Source: an uncultured Paraprevotella sp. (GTDB taxonomy: Bacteria; Bacteroidota; Bacteroidia; Bacteroidales; Bacteroidaceae). Taken from it: a stretch of DNA of 54,330 bases. Of this stretch, positions 1-10,061 are shown one piece after another. Position 1 is the stretch's first letter, and every line of letters begins with the position of its first letter. Under the pieces are notes generated by a model. That model had not been told where the DNA came from. It saw nothing but the letters and a program-made list of their open reading frames with translations, and ran no database searches. Location: NCBI GenBank assembly GCA_944321525.1, contig CALULQ010000027.1:1-54330 (forward strand). Reading direction: 5' to 3'. Both the position numbers and the translations under genes were made by a program.

Positions 1-165
1 CAAGTGACCGATGTTGTCAGTCCGGTGCGGATGGCGTTGGCACGCCAACTGGAGGCTGAAGTGGCCCGAGTGGTGAAAGAAATGCCCCGCTGGACACCGG
101 GAAAAAGAAATGGCGAACCAGTGGATGCCGTCTACACCTTGCCGGTTGAGTTCAGGCTCCAATGA
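1..165 (+). CDS. C-terminal fragment of a TonB-family energy transducer
   Basis: The reading frame is open from base 1 to the TGA at 163-165 and gives the last 54 residues of a protein that begins before the window. The end has the TonB C-terminal domain pattern: a helix ending in VVKEMPRWTPGKRNGEPV, then strands with VYTLPVEFRLQ at the very C-terminus. In Bacteroidota this W-x-P-G-K-x-N-G-x-P-V box is typical of TonB domains that dock to outer-membrane receptors. Such proteins couple inner-membrane ExbBD energy to TonB-dependent transport, but many paralogues exist, including ones attached to BlaR1-like peptidases, so the full architecture cannot be known from here. Confidence 0.75.
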   Translation, partial: QVTDVVSPVRMALARQLEAEVARVVKEMPRWTPGKRNGEPVDAVYTLPVEFRLQ

Positions 166-194
166 GGAGTTCGTCCCGCCAATGAAGAGAACAG

Positions 195-236
195 GCCGCC
201 TTGCGGATAGGGAAGCATCCCCTTTCACAAGGCGGC
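195..236. terminator. Inverted repeat between convergent genes, possible terminator
   Basis: GCCGCCTTG (195-203) is repeated inverted as CAAGGCGGC (228-236), with a 24-nt loop. It lies between the end of the TonB fragment and the convergent end of the FAD oxidoreductase, and the right arm runs into that gene's last codons. There is no good T-run on either side, so its role as a terminator is uncertain. Confidence 0.35.
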
Positions 237-1481
237 TTTGCCGTGTTCATGCCTGCAGGCAATGGCTTGGGCCACGGTGTAGGCCGTGGTCCAGGCTGCT
301 TGAAAGTTGAAGCCGCCCGTCACGCCGTCGATGTCGAGCACTTCGCCGGCGAAATATAGTCCGGTGCAGGTTTTGCTTTCCAGCGTCTGCGGTTGCATTG
401 ATTGGAGGCTGATGCCGCCGCACGTGACGAACTCCTCGCGGAACGCGCTTCGGCCGTCCACCTCGTAGCGGTCGTTGCACAGCGCGTCGGCTAGTTTGCA
501 GACGCCTTTCCGTCCTATTTCTCCCCATTTCCTTTCTTGCGGAAAACCGGCTTTCGAGAGCAGATGGTGCCACAATCGTGCGGGCAATCCGAACGGCCGC
601 ATGCCGCCAAGTTGTTTCAGCGGGTGTTGCCCGCACAAATCTTGCAGCGCGGCAGTCACGGTTTCGGCGTTCGTCTCGTTGGTCCAGTTCACCAGGAGGG
701 GGAAGCGATAGCCCGATTCGTGGACGAAGCGTGCGGCGTGCGACGAGAGTTTCAGTATGGCCGGGCCGCTCAGCCCCCAGTGGGTGACGAGCAAGGCCCC
801 GGATTGCTTGAACTTCGTGCCGGGAATGCCGACGGCGGCAGGCTCCACCACGGTGCCCATCAGGGCACGCAGCGAAGGGTTGGGGACATTGAAGGTGAAG
901 AGCGACGGGACGGGCGGTTCTATGCGATGTCCCAGCCTTTCCAGATAGCCAAAAGTTTCGCCGCGCGGCGAACCGCCGGTGGTGACGGCCACACAGTCGA
1001 ACGTCTGGGATGGATTGTGCGGGTCGCGGAACCGGATTTCATACCGCCCGTCCCGCTGTTCGATGCTTTCTACCGCATGCGATGTCTTTACGGTCACGCC
1101 CAGTTTCTCCGCATGTCCTTTCAGGCAATCGGCCACGACATGGGCGTCCTGCGCTGCGGGAAACACGCATTGGTCGTCCTGCGTGACAAGCCGTACGCCA
1201 TGCGCCTCGAACCAGCGATAGGCATCTTCCGGGCCGAACGTCCTGAACAGCTTCTTCAGCAGCTGATGTCCCCGTGGATATACTTGCTTCAGGTCCGTCA
1301 CGCCCGCGAAAGAGTTCGTCAGGTTGCAGCGTCCGCCGCCCGAGACGAGCACTTTTTTCAGCACGCCCGTCTGTTTCTCGAAAATCGTCACCCGCACCTG
1401 CGGCGCGAGTTCTTTCAGGTTCACGGCCAGGAAGAAGCCTGCCACCCCTCCGCCTACGATTGCCACGTCCATTCTGTCCAT
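225..1481 (-). CDS. BaiN/HI0933-family FAD-dependent oxidoreductase
   Basis: A 418-residue protein with an N-terminal FAD-binding Rossmann motif (VAIVGGGVAGFFLAVNL, residues about 6-22) and a second family-typical block KKVLVSGGGRCNLTN near residue 43. Near the C-terminus, FAGEVLDIDGVTGGFNFQAA is the conserved closing FAD-contact motif of the HI0933/YhiN/BaiN flavoprotein family. Length matches the family (about 400). The physiological substrate is usually unknown; some members act in bile-acid 7-dehydroxylation, but that should not be assumed here. It is transcribed alone, convergent with the TonB fragment and divergent from the SMR gene. The ATG at 1481 is the only start that retains the full dinucleotide-binding motif. 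Confidence 0.88.
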   Translation of the reverse strand: MDRMDVAIVGGGVAGFFLAVNLKELAPQVRVTIFEKQTGVLKKVLVSGGGRCNLTNSFAGVTDLKQVYPRGHQLLKKLFRTFGPEDAYRWFEAHGVRLVTQDDQCVFPAAQDAHVVADCLKGHAEKLGVTVKTSHAVESIEQRDGRYEIRFRDPHNPSQTFDCVAVTTGGSPRGETFGYLERLGHRIEPPVPSLFTFNVPNPSLRALMGTVVEPAAVGIPGTKFKQSGALLVTHWGLSGPAILKLSSHAARFVHESGYRFPLLVNWTNETNAETVTAALQDLCGQHPLKQLGGMRPFGLPARLWHHLLSKAGFPQERKWGEIGRKGVCKLADALCNDRYEVDGRSAFREEFVTCGGISLQSMQPQTLESKTCTGLYFAGEVLDIDGVTGGFNFQAAWTTAYTVAQAIACRHEHGKAAL

Positions 1482-1624
1482 ATCCTTTTAGAAAGGCGCA
1501 AAGTTAAGCATTACGCCGCGGATTTGAAAGCAGAACGGCAAAATGCGGGGCGCGATGGCGGCAGAATCTTCATTCCTGTGGACGTTTTTTATCCGATGCG
1601 GGGCGGAATTCAGGTGAAGATGAT

Positions 1625-1632
1625 TAACTTTG
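1625..1632 (+). promoter_or_regulatory. Bacteroides-type -7 box for the SMR gene
   Basis: TAACTTTG matches the TAnnTTTG consensus and lies 30 nt before the start codon at 1663. No clear -33 TTTG was found. Confidence 0.45.
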
Positions 1633-1662
1633 CAGCATGTTTGACGAACAAGGAACTGAACG

Positions 1663-1989
1663 ATGAGTTGGATCATACTGATTGTGGCCGGCTGTTTCGA
1701 GTCGGCTTTTGCCTTTTGCCTGGGCAAGATGAAGGGGCTTTCGGGTCTGGAGTACTACCTTTGGGGAGCGGGCTTCCTCGTATGTCTGGCTTTGAGCATG
1801 CTGCTCCTGGCCAAGGCCGTGCAGACCCTCCCGATTGGCACGGCCTATCCGGTGTGGACCGGCATCGGGGCCGTGGGGACGGTGGTGTTGGGCATCCTGT
1901 TCCTGCACGAACCGGCATCGTTAGCCCGCTTGTTTTTCATCGCCACACTGATTGCCTCCATCATCGGGCTCAAGATGGTTTCCCACTGA
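1663..1989 (+). CDS. Small multidrug resistance (SMR) family exporter, SugE/Gdx-like
   Basis: A 108-residue integral membrane protein with four predicted helices, the standard SMR length. Glu13 in the first helix (AGCFES) is the essential proton/substrate-coupling acid of the family. The segment LPIGTAYPVWTGIGAVG is close to the E. coli SugE block LPVGTAYAVWTGIGAVG, and the C-terminus IIGLKMVSH resembles SugE IIGLKLSTH, placing it nearer to the SugE/Gdx (guanidinium exporter) branch than to EmrE. Differences: the Trp three residues after the Glu in Gdx proteins is Phe16 here, and a Pro follows the conserved Tyr. SMR proteins work as antiparallel dimers in the inner membrane. No partner SMR gene and no recognisable guanidine riboswitch is nearby. 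Substrate is inferred only. Confidence 0.85.
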   Translation: MSWIILIVAGCFESAFAFCLGKMKGLSGLEYYLWGAGFLVCLALSMLLLAKAVQTLPIGTAYPVWTGIGAVGTVVLGILFLHEPASLARLFFIATLIASIIGLKMVSH

Positions 1990-2060
1990 AGTCGAGCCTT
2001 GCCTTGCGGCCTTGCGAAGGCTGCGCGAGAGAAGGAATAGCAGAAAAAAACGGGTTTTCA

Positions 2061-2092
2061 TTTCGCGGTTTCGCGGAAAAGCGCTACTTTTG
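2061..2092 (+). promoter_or_regulatory. Promoter upstream of the lysO leader
   Basis: The -7 box TACTTTTG (2085-2092) follows a near-consensus -33 box TTTC (2061-2064) with a 20-nt spacer. Transcription from here would give a 5' leader of about 180 nt before the first lysO gene, unusually long for this window. Confidence 0.6.
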
Positions 2093-2133
2093 CATAAAAA
2101 TACAGTTTAAGGTCGATTAATGAATAGGAGAGG

Positions 2134-2273
2134 GACTTACGCTACACTTTTGGACAAACACGCCGAGAAGCATGTTTGCAGGATTGTGTTTGTCCATTGG
2201 TTCAGCGGATTTCTCTAAGTCGTATAGCTTTTAAGATTGTGTGACGCACTGATTGTATCATTTTAAAAGCTAT
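2134..2273 (+). ncRNA. Structured leader RNA upstream of lysO (unassigned cis-regulatory candidate)
   Basis: This stretch has three nested or adjacent helices visible by eye. GACTTA (2134-2139) can pair with TAAGTC (2216-2221), enclosing a perfect 11-bp stem TGGACAAACAC (2151-2161) / GTGTTTGTCCA (2186-2196). A second perfect 11-bp stem follows: ATAGCTTTTAA (2224-2234) / TTAAAAGCTAT (2263-2273), ending 8 nt before the start codon at 2282. It lies between a good promoter and a lysine-exporter-type gene. I do not recognise the lysine riboswitch consensus or any other known class. A ligand-sensing leader, an RNA thermometer or a transcript-stability element are all possible. Confidence 0.5.
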
Positions 2274-2281
2274 TATTCCTT

Positions 2282-2569
2282 ATGTTTATCATCTTGTCAT
2301 TGCTGCTCCTGGGCATGGGGGCGGGCTATGCGTTGCGCGGCATGCGCGGCGTGCATCGGGTGGAGCAAAGCACCCGTTTCACTATCATGTTACTTTTGTT
2401 TGCGTTCGGCGTGTCCATCGGGTCGAACCGGGCGCTGGTGGCCGACATCGCGCAGCTTGGCTGGCGGGCCATGGTCATCGCCTTGCTGGGCGTAGTGGGC
2501 AGCACGGTGGCTGCCGGAGTGTTCCAGCGCGTTTGGAAAAACAGCGGGAAGAAAGGAGGTGCGGCATGA
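2282..2569 (+). CDS. lysO: LysO-family transporter, N-terminal half
   Basis: A 95-residue membrane protein with about three hydrophobic segments that corresponds to the N-terminal part of LysO (YbjE, DUF340), the L-lysine exporter of E. coli. Residues MLLLFAFGVSIGSN carry the 'G-x-x-x-G-S-N' signature, which recurs in the next gene as VLQVGIGLGSNGDL, so the two halves look like inverted repeats of one fold. It ends inside the next gene with an ATGA overlap, indicating translational coupling. Its C-terminus GKKGGAA is encoded by the ribosome-binding site of the next gene (GAAAGGAGG, 2551-2559). Family membership is clear; lysine as substrate is inferred from the family. Confidence 0.82.
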   Translation: MFIILSLLLLGMGAGYALRGMRGVHRVEQSTRFTIMLLLFAFGVSIGSNRALVADIAQLGWRAMVIALLGVVGSTVAAGVFQRVWKNSGKKGGAA

Positions 2570-3192
2570 AAGGCAACCTTCTGCTCCTGTTGAGCTTGTT
2601 GTGCGGCATCGGGCTGGGGGCAGCCGATGCCACTTTGGGCGAGTGCATACGGCACTACGCCCTTCCCACATGCCTGCTGGCCTTGTTGGTCTTGCAGGTA
2701 GGCATTGGCCTCGGTTCGAACGGCGACTTGGGGGCGTTGCTCCGTTCGTTCCGTTGGCAGATGCTGTTGCTACCGGTTTTCACCATCGTGGGCACCCTCT
2801 CGTTCACGGCTTTGGCCGCGCTGTTGTTCCGCGACTGGTCGGTGGGCGACATTCTGGCCATGGGTAGCGGCTTCGGCTACTATTCGCTTTCGTCGGTCAT
2901 GATTGCCGACCTGAAAAGCGCCACGGCCGGCGCGGAAGTGGCCACGCAACTGGCGGCCGTGGCCTTGATGGCCAATATGGTGCGCGAGGTAGTGGCCTTG
3001 TTCGGCTCTTCCTTCTTCAACGGGAAAGGCGGGCGGTTTGCTCCCATTTCCGTTGCCGGCATCAATTCGATGGACGTGTGCCTGCCCACGATTCTCCGCA
3101 CCACGGGCGACAAGGGACTATTGCCCTTGGCCGTGATCCACGGCATCGTGCTGGAAATCAGCGTTCCCCTGCTCATCACACTGTTCTGCTGA
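2566..3192 (+). CDS. lysO: LysO-family transporter, C-terminal half
   Basis: A 208-residue integral membrane protein matching the C-terminal portion of LysO/DUF340. The ATG at 2566 overlaps the stop of the previous gene by four bases and sits just after a strong GGAGG ribosome-binding site, so it was chosen over the upstream in-frame ATG at 2533. Conserved LysO features include SGFGYYSLSSVMI (about residue 103) and the polar C-terminal segment NSMDVCLPTILRTTGDKG (about residue 167), which in LysO supplies charged residues for transport. Together the two proteins make one exporter, split into two genes. The last 75 bases overlap the tail of the convergent vsr gene. Confidence 0.85.
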   Translation: MKGNLLLLLSLLCGIGLGAADATLGECIRHYALPTCLLALLVLQVGIGLGSNGDLGALLRSFRWQMLLLPVFTIVGTLSFTALAALLFRDWSVGDILAMGSGFGYYSLSSVMIADLKSATAGAEVATQLAAVALMANMVREVVALFGSSFFNGKGGRFAPISVAGINSMDVCLPTILRTTGDKGLLPLAVIHGIVLEISVPLLITLFC

Positions 3193-3732
3193 CGGCAGGA
3201 CTGAAGGTTCCCCCTTCGTCCTCGTCCGATACGTCATGTTGCCCTCGGCCGCCCGGCCGGGGGCTTCTTGTTGTTCCGACGCATAAACCACAACCGTGTG
3301 GCGGGGGCGGAAGCGTTCCAGATAAGTATGGTTGATGAAATATTCCATCTCGAGCAGCGTTTGCCGGCGCACGGCAGGTTTCAACTGGCACTCCCAGATG
3401 GTCATCACGCGCCAGCCCATGCGCTTCAGCTCCGCCTTGTTGCGGGCGTCCCGTTGCCTGTTGCGTTCTATTTTCTTGCGCCAGAAGTCGGTATGGGTGC
3501 GGGGCACATGGCTGTCGGCCTCATGCCCGTGCCAGAAGCAGCCATGGATGAAGATGACAATGCCATACTTGCGCATGACGATGTCCGGCGTTCCGGGCAG
3601 TCCCTTCACGTTCTTGCGGTAGCGGTAGCCCCGCGAGAAGAGATAGCGGCGCACAATCCACTCCGGTTTTGTGTCCTTGCTTCTGATTTTCGCCATGACG
3701 GCGGAGCGTTTCTTTTTGTCCCAAATGTCCAT
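3118..3732 (-). CDS. vsr: Very short patch repair endonuclease (Vsr)
   Basis: Vsr nicks DNA 5' of the T in T:G mismatches made by deamination of 5-methylcytosine. The protein starts MDIWDKKKRSAVMAKIRSKD (ATG at 3732; an upstream ATG at 3753 adds seven residues). It contains the Vsr-fold hallmarks: TKPEW with the helical Glu, PGTPDIVM with the catalytic Asp, FIHGCFWHGH with metal-binding and catalytic His, and WRVMTIWECQL. The core is finished by about residue 135; the predicted protein runs on to 204 residues through a low-complexity polar tail rich in E, Q and R that overlaps the end of lysO on the other strand. No cytosine methyltransferase or restriction endonuclease lies in the window, so this is an orphan Vsr. 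The tail may be a simple stop-codon read-on. Confidence 0.85.
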   Translation of the reverse strand: MDIWDKKKRSAVMAKIRSKDTKPEWIVRRYLFSRGYRYRKNVKGLPGTPDIVMRKYGIVIFIHGCFWHGHEADSHVPRTHTDFWRKKIERNRQRDARNKAELKRMGWRVMTIWECQLKPAVRRQTLLEMEYFINHTYLERFRPRHTVVVYASEQQEAPGRAAEGNMTYRTRTKGEPSVLPSAEQCDEQGNADFQHDAVDHGQGQ

Positions 3733-3888
3733 TCCGGCGGAGGTTTGTTGCAAAGTTAGGGATTTTACCGCGGATTCATCGCCATCGGAAGCAGGAAAAT
3801 AAGCTTTCGGATTTCAGGACAGCGACTCCGGGGAGGGAAGGAGGGCGAAGAAGGCCGGACGCGTCCGGCATCTCCTGAAAGCGGACGA

Positions 3889-3972
3889 AGACCATGCGGA
3901 CAACGGAAAAGTACTTGCCGCACAGTACTCGAGTACTCTGCGGCAAGTACTCGAATACGCTCCGCACGGGAG
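3889..3972. repeat. Dispersed palindromic 22-bp-phased repeat, copy 1
   Basis: Two well-conserved 18-bp units, 3911-3928 and 3933-3950, are joined by TCGA and together form a 40-bp near-perfect palindrome centred on CTCGAG (one mismatch pair). Degenerate units in the same 22-bp register lie at 3889-3906 (core TGCGG, linker AAAA) and 3955-3972 (core TCCGC, linker TCGA). The same element occurs near 15.5, 27.7 and 46.2 kb. Confidence 0.85.
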
Positions 3973-4101
3973 GGATTCGCTTTCCGTAGAAAGGTTGCCG
4001 GGAATCAGGCCGACATCGGCTGTGATGGAAGCAATGGGCGGGCCATTGGGAGATACATAAATGATTACAATGCACACTGTGTGCTGCGGGCGGGCGCATA
4101 A

Positions 4102-6603
<2,502 letters not shown>

Positions 6604-6613
6604 TATGAATCTG

Positions 6614-6644
6614 TTTGCGTTTTGGGATTTTATTTGTATTTTTG
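6614..6644 (+). promoter_or_regulatory. Promoter of dapA
   Basis: TTTG (6614-6617) and TATTTTTG (6637-6644) are separated by 19 nt, 28 nt before the dapA start. It lies just after the ligA stop, so dapA is probably its own transcription unit. Confidence 0.75.
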
Positions 6645-6672
6645 TCGCGAATTAGATAGATATACTTTACTT

Positions 6673-7566
6673 ATGGCACAAAATAAGTTCAAGGGACTGG
6701 GCATTGCTCTTGTCACTCCTTTCAAGGCAAATGGAGACATTGACTATGAAGCGCTCACCCGTTTGGTGGAATACCAATTGCAGAATGGCGTGGATTTCCT
6801 GTGTATCATGGGCACCACGGCCGAAACTCCTTGTCTCTCGGCAGACGAGAAGAGAAAACTGAAAGAATTGTTGGTGGAGCGCGTGGCCGGGCGCGTGCCG
6901 TTGCTCATGGGGTGCGGGGGAAACAACACCGCAGCCGTGGTGGCGGAATTGAAGGCGAACGACTGGAGCGGAATCGACGGAGTGCTCTCCGTGTGCCCTT
7001 ACTATAACAAGCCATCGCAAGAAGGCTTGTACCAGCACTTTAAGGCCGTGGCTGAAGCTTCGCCCATTCCTGTCGTATTATATAATGTGCCGGGACGGAC
7101 GGGTGTGAACATGAGCGCGGAAACAACGCTCCGCCTGGCCCGTGATTTTGAAAATATCGTGGCCATCAAGGAAGCCAGCGGGAACATCACGCAGATGGAC
7201 GACATCATCAAGAACAAGCCGGACAACTTCGACGTGATTTCCGGAGACGACGGCATCACCTTCCCCTTGATCACGCTGGGAGCCGTGGGCGTGATTTCCG
7301 TCATTGGCAATGCGTTGCCGGCTGAATTCAGCCGCATGGTGCGTATGGCATTGAACGGCGACTACGAACATGCACGTGTCATTCATCATAAGTTCACCGA
7401 GTTGTTCAAGCTGTTGTTCGTCGACGGGAATCCGGCGGGCGTAAAGGCCATGTTGCACGCCATGGGCATGATTGAGAATCAGTTGCGGTTGCCTCTGGTG
7501 CCTACGAGGCTGACGACGATGGAGAAAATAACGGCTATATTGAAAGAGCTGGATATACGTTATTAA
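6673..7566 (+). CDS. dapA: 4-hydroxy-tetrahydrodipicolinate synthase DapA
   Basis: DapA condenses pyruvate with aspartate semialdehyde, the first committed step toward diaminopimelate and lysine. The 297-residue protein has the class I aldolase TIM-barrel motifs: GTTAE near residue 47, catalytic Tyr137 in VVLYNVPGRTG, and Schiff-base Lys166 in IVAIKEASGN. The length is standard. The ATG at 6673 was chosen because an upstream in-frame extension would begin around the -7 box. A strong intrinsic terminator follows at 7603-7635, so the gene appears monocistronic. It is a cytoplasmic enzyme. Confidence 0.97.
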   Translation: MAQNKFKGLGIALVTPFKANGDIDYEALTRLVEYQLQNGVDFLCIMGTTAETPCLSADEKRKLKELLVERVAGRVPLLMGCGGNNTAAVVAELKANDWSGIDGVLSVCPYYNKPSQEGLYQHFKAVAEASPIPVVLYNVPGRTGVNMSAETTLRLARDFENIVAIKEASGNITQMDDIIKNKPDNFDVISGDDGITFPLITLGAVGVISVIGNALPAEFSRMVRMALNGDYEHARVIHHKFTELFKLLFVDGNPAGVKAMLHAMGMIENQLRLPLVPTRLTTMEKITAILKELDIRY

Positions 7567-7602
7567 AGGATAAGGCGCCTCGAAAGGGTGGGGTGCTGCA
7601 TG

Positions 7603-7635
7603 AGCTTGCCCATAACACCATGGGCAAGCTTTTTT
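7603..7635 (+). terminator. Intrinsic terminator of dapA
   Basis: Perfect 11-bp stem AGCTTGCCCAT (7603-7613) / ATGGGCAAGCT (7620-7630) with a 6-nt loop, followed directly by a run of T (7630-7635). Confidence 0.9.
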
Positions 7636-7688
7636 AGTATTCAACGGTAAAGCCCGGCGGGCTTGCCTTTTTCATTAAGAGAAGAAAA

Positions 7689-8222
7689 ATGAAAACGAAA
7701 GTGCTTTATGCCTTATGGGGATGCTTGGGATTGTTTTGCGCCTGCATCAGTGAAAAAGAGAGCGATGAACCTCGAGCGGATGTCGTCCACGTGGGAGACT
7801 CGTTACCGGACTTTTCTGTGGAGATGGACAACGGGAAAGTGGTCGCCAGCCGTAACCTGCGGGGAAAAGTGGCATTCATAGTCTTCTTCAACACGTCATG
7901 CACGGACTGCCGGAAGGAATTGCCCGTGGTGCAGCAAGTGTATGACCGCTATGGGGATAACGGACGCATGGAGTTTGTGCCCGTCAGCAGGGAAGAGGAA
8001 GCCGCTTCTGTCAGTCGTTATTGGGCGGAGCACGGCTTGACGTTGCCCTTCTCCGCGCAAGCTGACAGGGCGGTGTACAACTTGTTCGCTTTCTCCTCCA
8101 TACCGCGCATCTATATCACGGACACGGCTTCCGTCGTACGCTATGTCCATAAGGACTCACCTTTGGCCACGTTCGAAGAGCTGGTGCACGAAGTTGAACA
8201 GCTATTGCCCATAACAGAATAA
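7689..8222 (+). CDS. Thioredoxin-like (TlpA/ResA-type) lipoprotein
   Basis: A 177-residue exported protein. The N-terminus is a signal peptide ending at a lipobox-like FCAC with Cys19 as the likely lipidated residue, followed by acidic SEKESDE. The rest is a thioredoxin fold of the TlpA/AhpC-TSA type: GDSLPDFSVEMDNGK, then FNTSCTDCRKELPVVQ with the redox CxxC (CTDC), and the cis-proline loop SIPRIYITD. Such proteins reduce or shuffle disulfides in the periplasm, for example in cytochrome or secreted-protein maturation. It has its own context: dapA's terminator lies before it and a strong bidirectional terminator after it. Confidence 0.85.
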   Translation: MKTKVLYALWGCLGLFCACISEKESDEPRADVVHVGDSLPDFSVEMDNGKVVASRNLRGKVAFIVFFNTSCTDCRKELPVVQQVYDRYGDNGRMEFVPVSREEEAASVSRYWAEHGLTLPFSAQADRAVYNLFAFSSIPRIYITDTASVVRYVHKDSPLATFEELVHEVEQLLPITE

Positions 8223-8276
8223 AGCAAACGCATCCGGCCATGCAGTTGTCAGGCTGCGGCCGGATGCGTTTGCTTT
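8221..8276. terminator. Bidirectional terminator between convergent genes
   Basis: A perfect 19-bp inverted repeat (8221-8239 / 8258-8276) with AAAGC... on the left and ...GCTTT on the right. It separates the thioredoxin-like lipoprotein from the convergent sugar symporter gene. Confidence 0.85.
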
Positions 8277-8308
8277 ATCATGCGGACAGGCGCGGAACGG
8301 CTGAAACG

Positions 8309-9775
8309 TCAGGCTGTTCTTCCGCTGCGTTTCCGCCAAAGCGCCGTCATGTCCTCCAATGTCTTTCCCTTGGTCTCCGGCACCCATTTCCACACGAAGA
8401 ATGCGGCTGCCAGGCAAATGATGCCATAGAGACTATAGGCGAACATGGGGCTGAAGTCGTACAACGCCGGGAAGGTTGAGGACACCAAGTAGTTGAACAC
8501 CCATTGGAACGCCACGGCGATGGCCACGGCTTGGCCACGGATGGTGTTGGGGAAGATTTCCGCAATGAGTACCCAGCATATCGGTCCCCACGACATCATG
8601 AAGAAGGCCGCGTAGACGATGATGGACAATACGGGTACGATGCCTTTGATGCCCATCTGGTCGCAATATGCCACGGCCAAAGCGCCGACAGCCATGCCCA
8701 AAGAACCGATGATGAGCAAAGGCCTGCGCCCGAAACGGTCGACAGTGAAGATGGCGACCAAGGTAAACAGGATGTTGACCACACCCATGATGACGGTCTG
8801 CATCATGCCGCCACCTTCGGCTCCTGCATTTTCGAAGATGCGGGGCGCATAATAGAGCACGGCGTTGATGCCGATGGCCTGTTGGAACACGGACAGCATG
8901 ATGCCGATGACAATCACGGCCACCCCGTAAGTGAACAATTTCTCCGTCTTTTCCTTGGATGTCAGTTTGATTTCTTCCAGAATCTTTTTCGCCATCGTGC
9001 GCCCGTTGATTTTCTCCAGCACGGCAAAGGCGCGCTCTTCCTCGCCGCACAGCACAAGATAGCGCGGCGTCTTAGGCACGCAGAAGAGCAGAAAACCGAA
9101 GAGGGCTGCGGGGAAAGCTTCTGAACCGAACATATAGCGCCATCCGGTGTAGACCGTCCACATGTCGGACTCCGGGCTGACCGACAAGGCGCCGGTTGCG
9201 GCATCTTTGAGGATGATGGGGTTTTGATGGTCGCCCAATATCAAGTAGTTGACGAAATAGACGACCAGCATGCCGAAGATGATGGCGAACTGGTTGCAGG
9301 ATACCAACGTGCCGCGGATGTGAGACGGGGCTATCTCGGCGATGTACATGGGACAAATGGCCGATGCCAAACCTACGCCCACGCCACCTAAGACGCGGTA
9401 GAAGTTGAACGCCAGCAAAAGGTTCCAATCGGCTTTCCCGTAGTCGAAAAACAAGAATTCGGGATAATAGGAACCCAAGGCCGACAGGAAAAACAGCACG
9501 GAAGCCACACGGAGGGAATTACGGCGGCCCAAGCGGGACGCGCAATAACCGGAAATGGCGCCTCCGATGACGCATCCTATCAATGCACTCGAAGACGTGA
9601 TGCCGTGCATGACCTTGTCATACTGGAAATCTGTCGCGGTGAGGAAAAACGCTTCCAAGCCTTTCTCGGCACCGGAAATCACTGCTGTGTCGTAGCCAAA
9701 CAGCAATCCGCCCAAGATGGCTACGGTCGTAATGGAGTACAAATATAGTCTGTCTCCTTCTTGTGTCATGTTCAT
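8309..9775 (-). CDS. xylE: Sugar porter family MFS transporter, D-xylose:H+ symporter-like
   Basis: A 488-residue twelve-helix major facilitator of the sugar porter family. Signatures include GGLLFGYDTAVISGA in helix 1, GRRNSLRVAS after helix 2, RVLGGVGVGLAS in helix 4, IAEIAPSHIRG, PKTPRYLVL, the QQAIGINAVLYYAPRIF motif of helix 7 (sugar-binding Gln and Asn) and the terminal PETKGKTLEDM. The opening EGDRLYLYSITTVAILGG is typical of Bacteroides XylE homologues, so D-xylose uptake is the best guess, though arabinose or glucose cannot be excluded. Met1 or Met3 could be the start. No xylA/xylB genes are adjacent. The protein lies in the inner membrane. Confidence 0.9.
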   Translation of the reverse strand: MNMTQEGDRLYLYSITTVAILGGLLFGYDTAVISGAEKGLEAFFLTATDFQYDKVMHGITSSSALIGCVIGGAISGYCASRLGRRNSLRVASVLFFLSALGSYYPEFLFFDYGKADWNLLLAFNFYRVLGGVGVGLASAICPMYIAEIAPSHIRGTLVSCNQFAIIFGMLVVYFVNYLILGDHQNPIILKDAATGALSVSPESDMWTVYTGWRYMFGSEAFPAALFGFLLFCVPKTPRYLVLCGEEERAFAVLEKINGRTMAKKILEEIKLTSKEKTEKLFTYGVAVIVIGIMLSVFQQAIGINAVLYYAPRIFENAGAEGGGMMQTVIMGVVNILFTLVAIFTVDRFGRRPLLIIGSLGMAVGALAVAYCDQMGIKGIVPVLSIIVYAAFFMMSWGPICWVLIAEIFPNTIRGQAVAIAVAFQWVFNYLVSSTFPALYDFSPMFAYSLYGIICLAAAFFVWKWVPETKGKTLEDMTALWRKRSGRTA

Positions 9776-9849
9776 GATGAGTTTATTTAATATTAGTATT
9801 AATAAATTTCAAGGTTTCTCGCGTTTTAAAAGTACAATTTAGTCGGAAA

Positions 9850-9857
9850 CAAAGTTA
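9850..9857 (-). promoter_or_regulatory. -7 box for the sugar symporter gene
   Basis: TAACTTTG on the minus strand, about 75 nt before the start codon; no clear -33 box. Confidence 0.5.
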
Positions 9858-9980
9858 GCATTGAAAATTCAGAATGAGGCCATGTCGTGTATGTTTTACA
9901 ACATAAAAAGGAAAGAATGTGCGGCACAAGCAACTGCCGGATGCCGGGCGACGCACAAGGTGCGGAGGACGGGAAACAAC

Positions 9981-10021
9981 GAAAGCAGGCAAGGAAACTT
10001 AATCTTTCCTTGCCTGCTTTC
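9981..10021 (-). terminator. Terminator hairpin of the TPR protein gene
   Basis: Perfect 17-bp stem GAAAGCAGGCAAGGAAA (9981-9997) / 10005-10021 with a 7-nt loop, just past the stop of the minus-strand TPR gene. The T-run on the minus side is weak (stem ends in TTTC). Confidence 0.75.
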
Positions 10022-10061
10022 GTGTCATATAGGCATCCGTGTGGATGCACGAGCCGGTAAC

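Noticed and set aside
537..2120. Long plus-strand frame (527 codons) across the FAD oxidoreductase
   Set aside because: It is antisense to a clear flavoprotein and has no domain features; it reflects high GC and codon bias.
2134..2273. Lysine riboswitch in the lysO leader
   Set aside because: I could not find the lysine aptamer's conserved junction sequence; only simple stems are visible. Left as unassigned.
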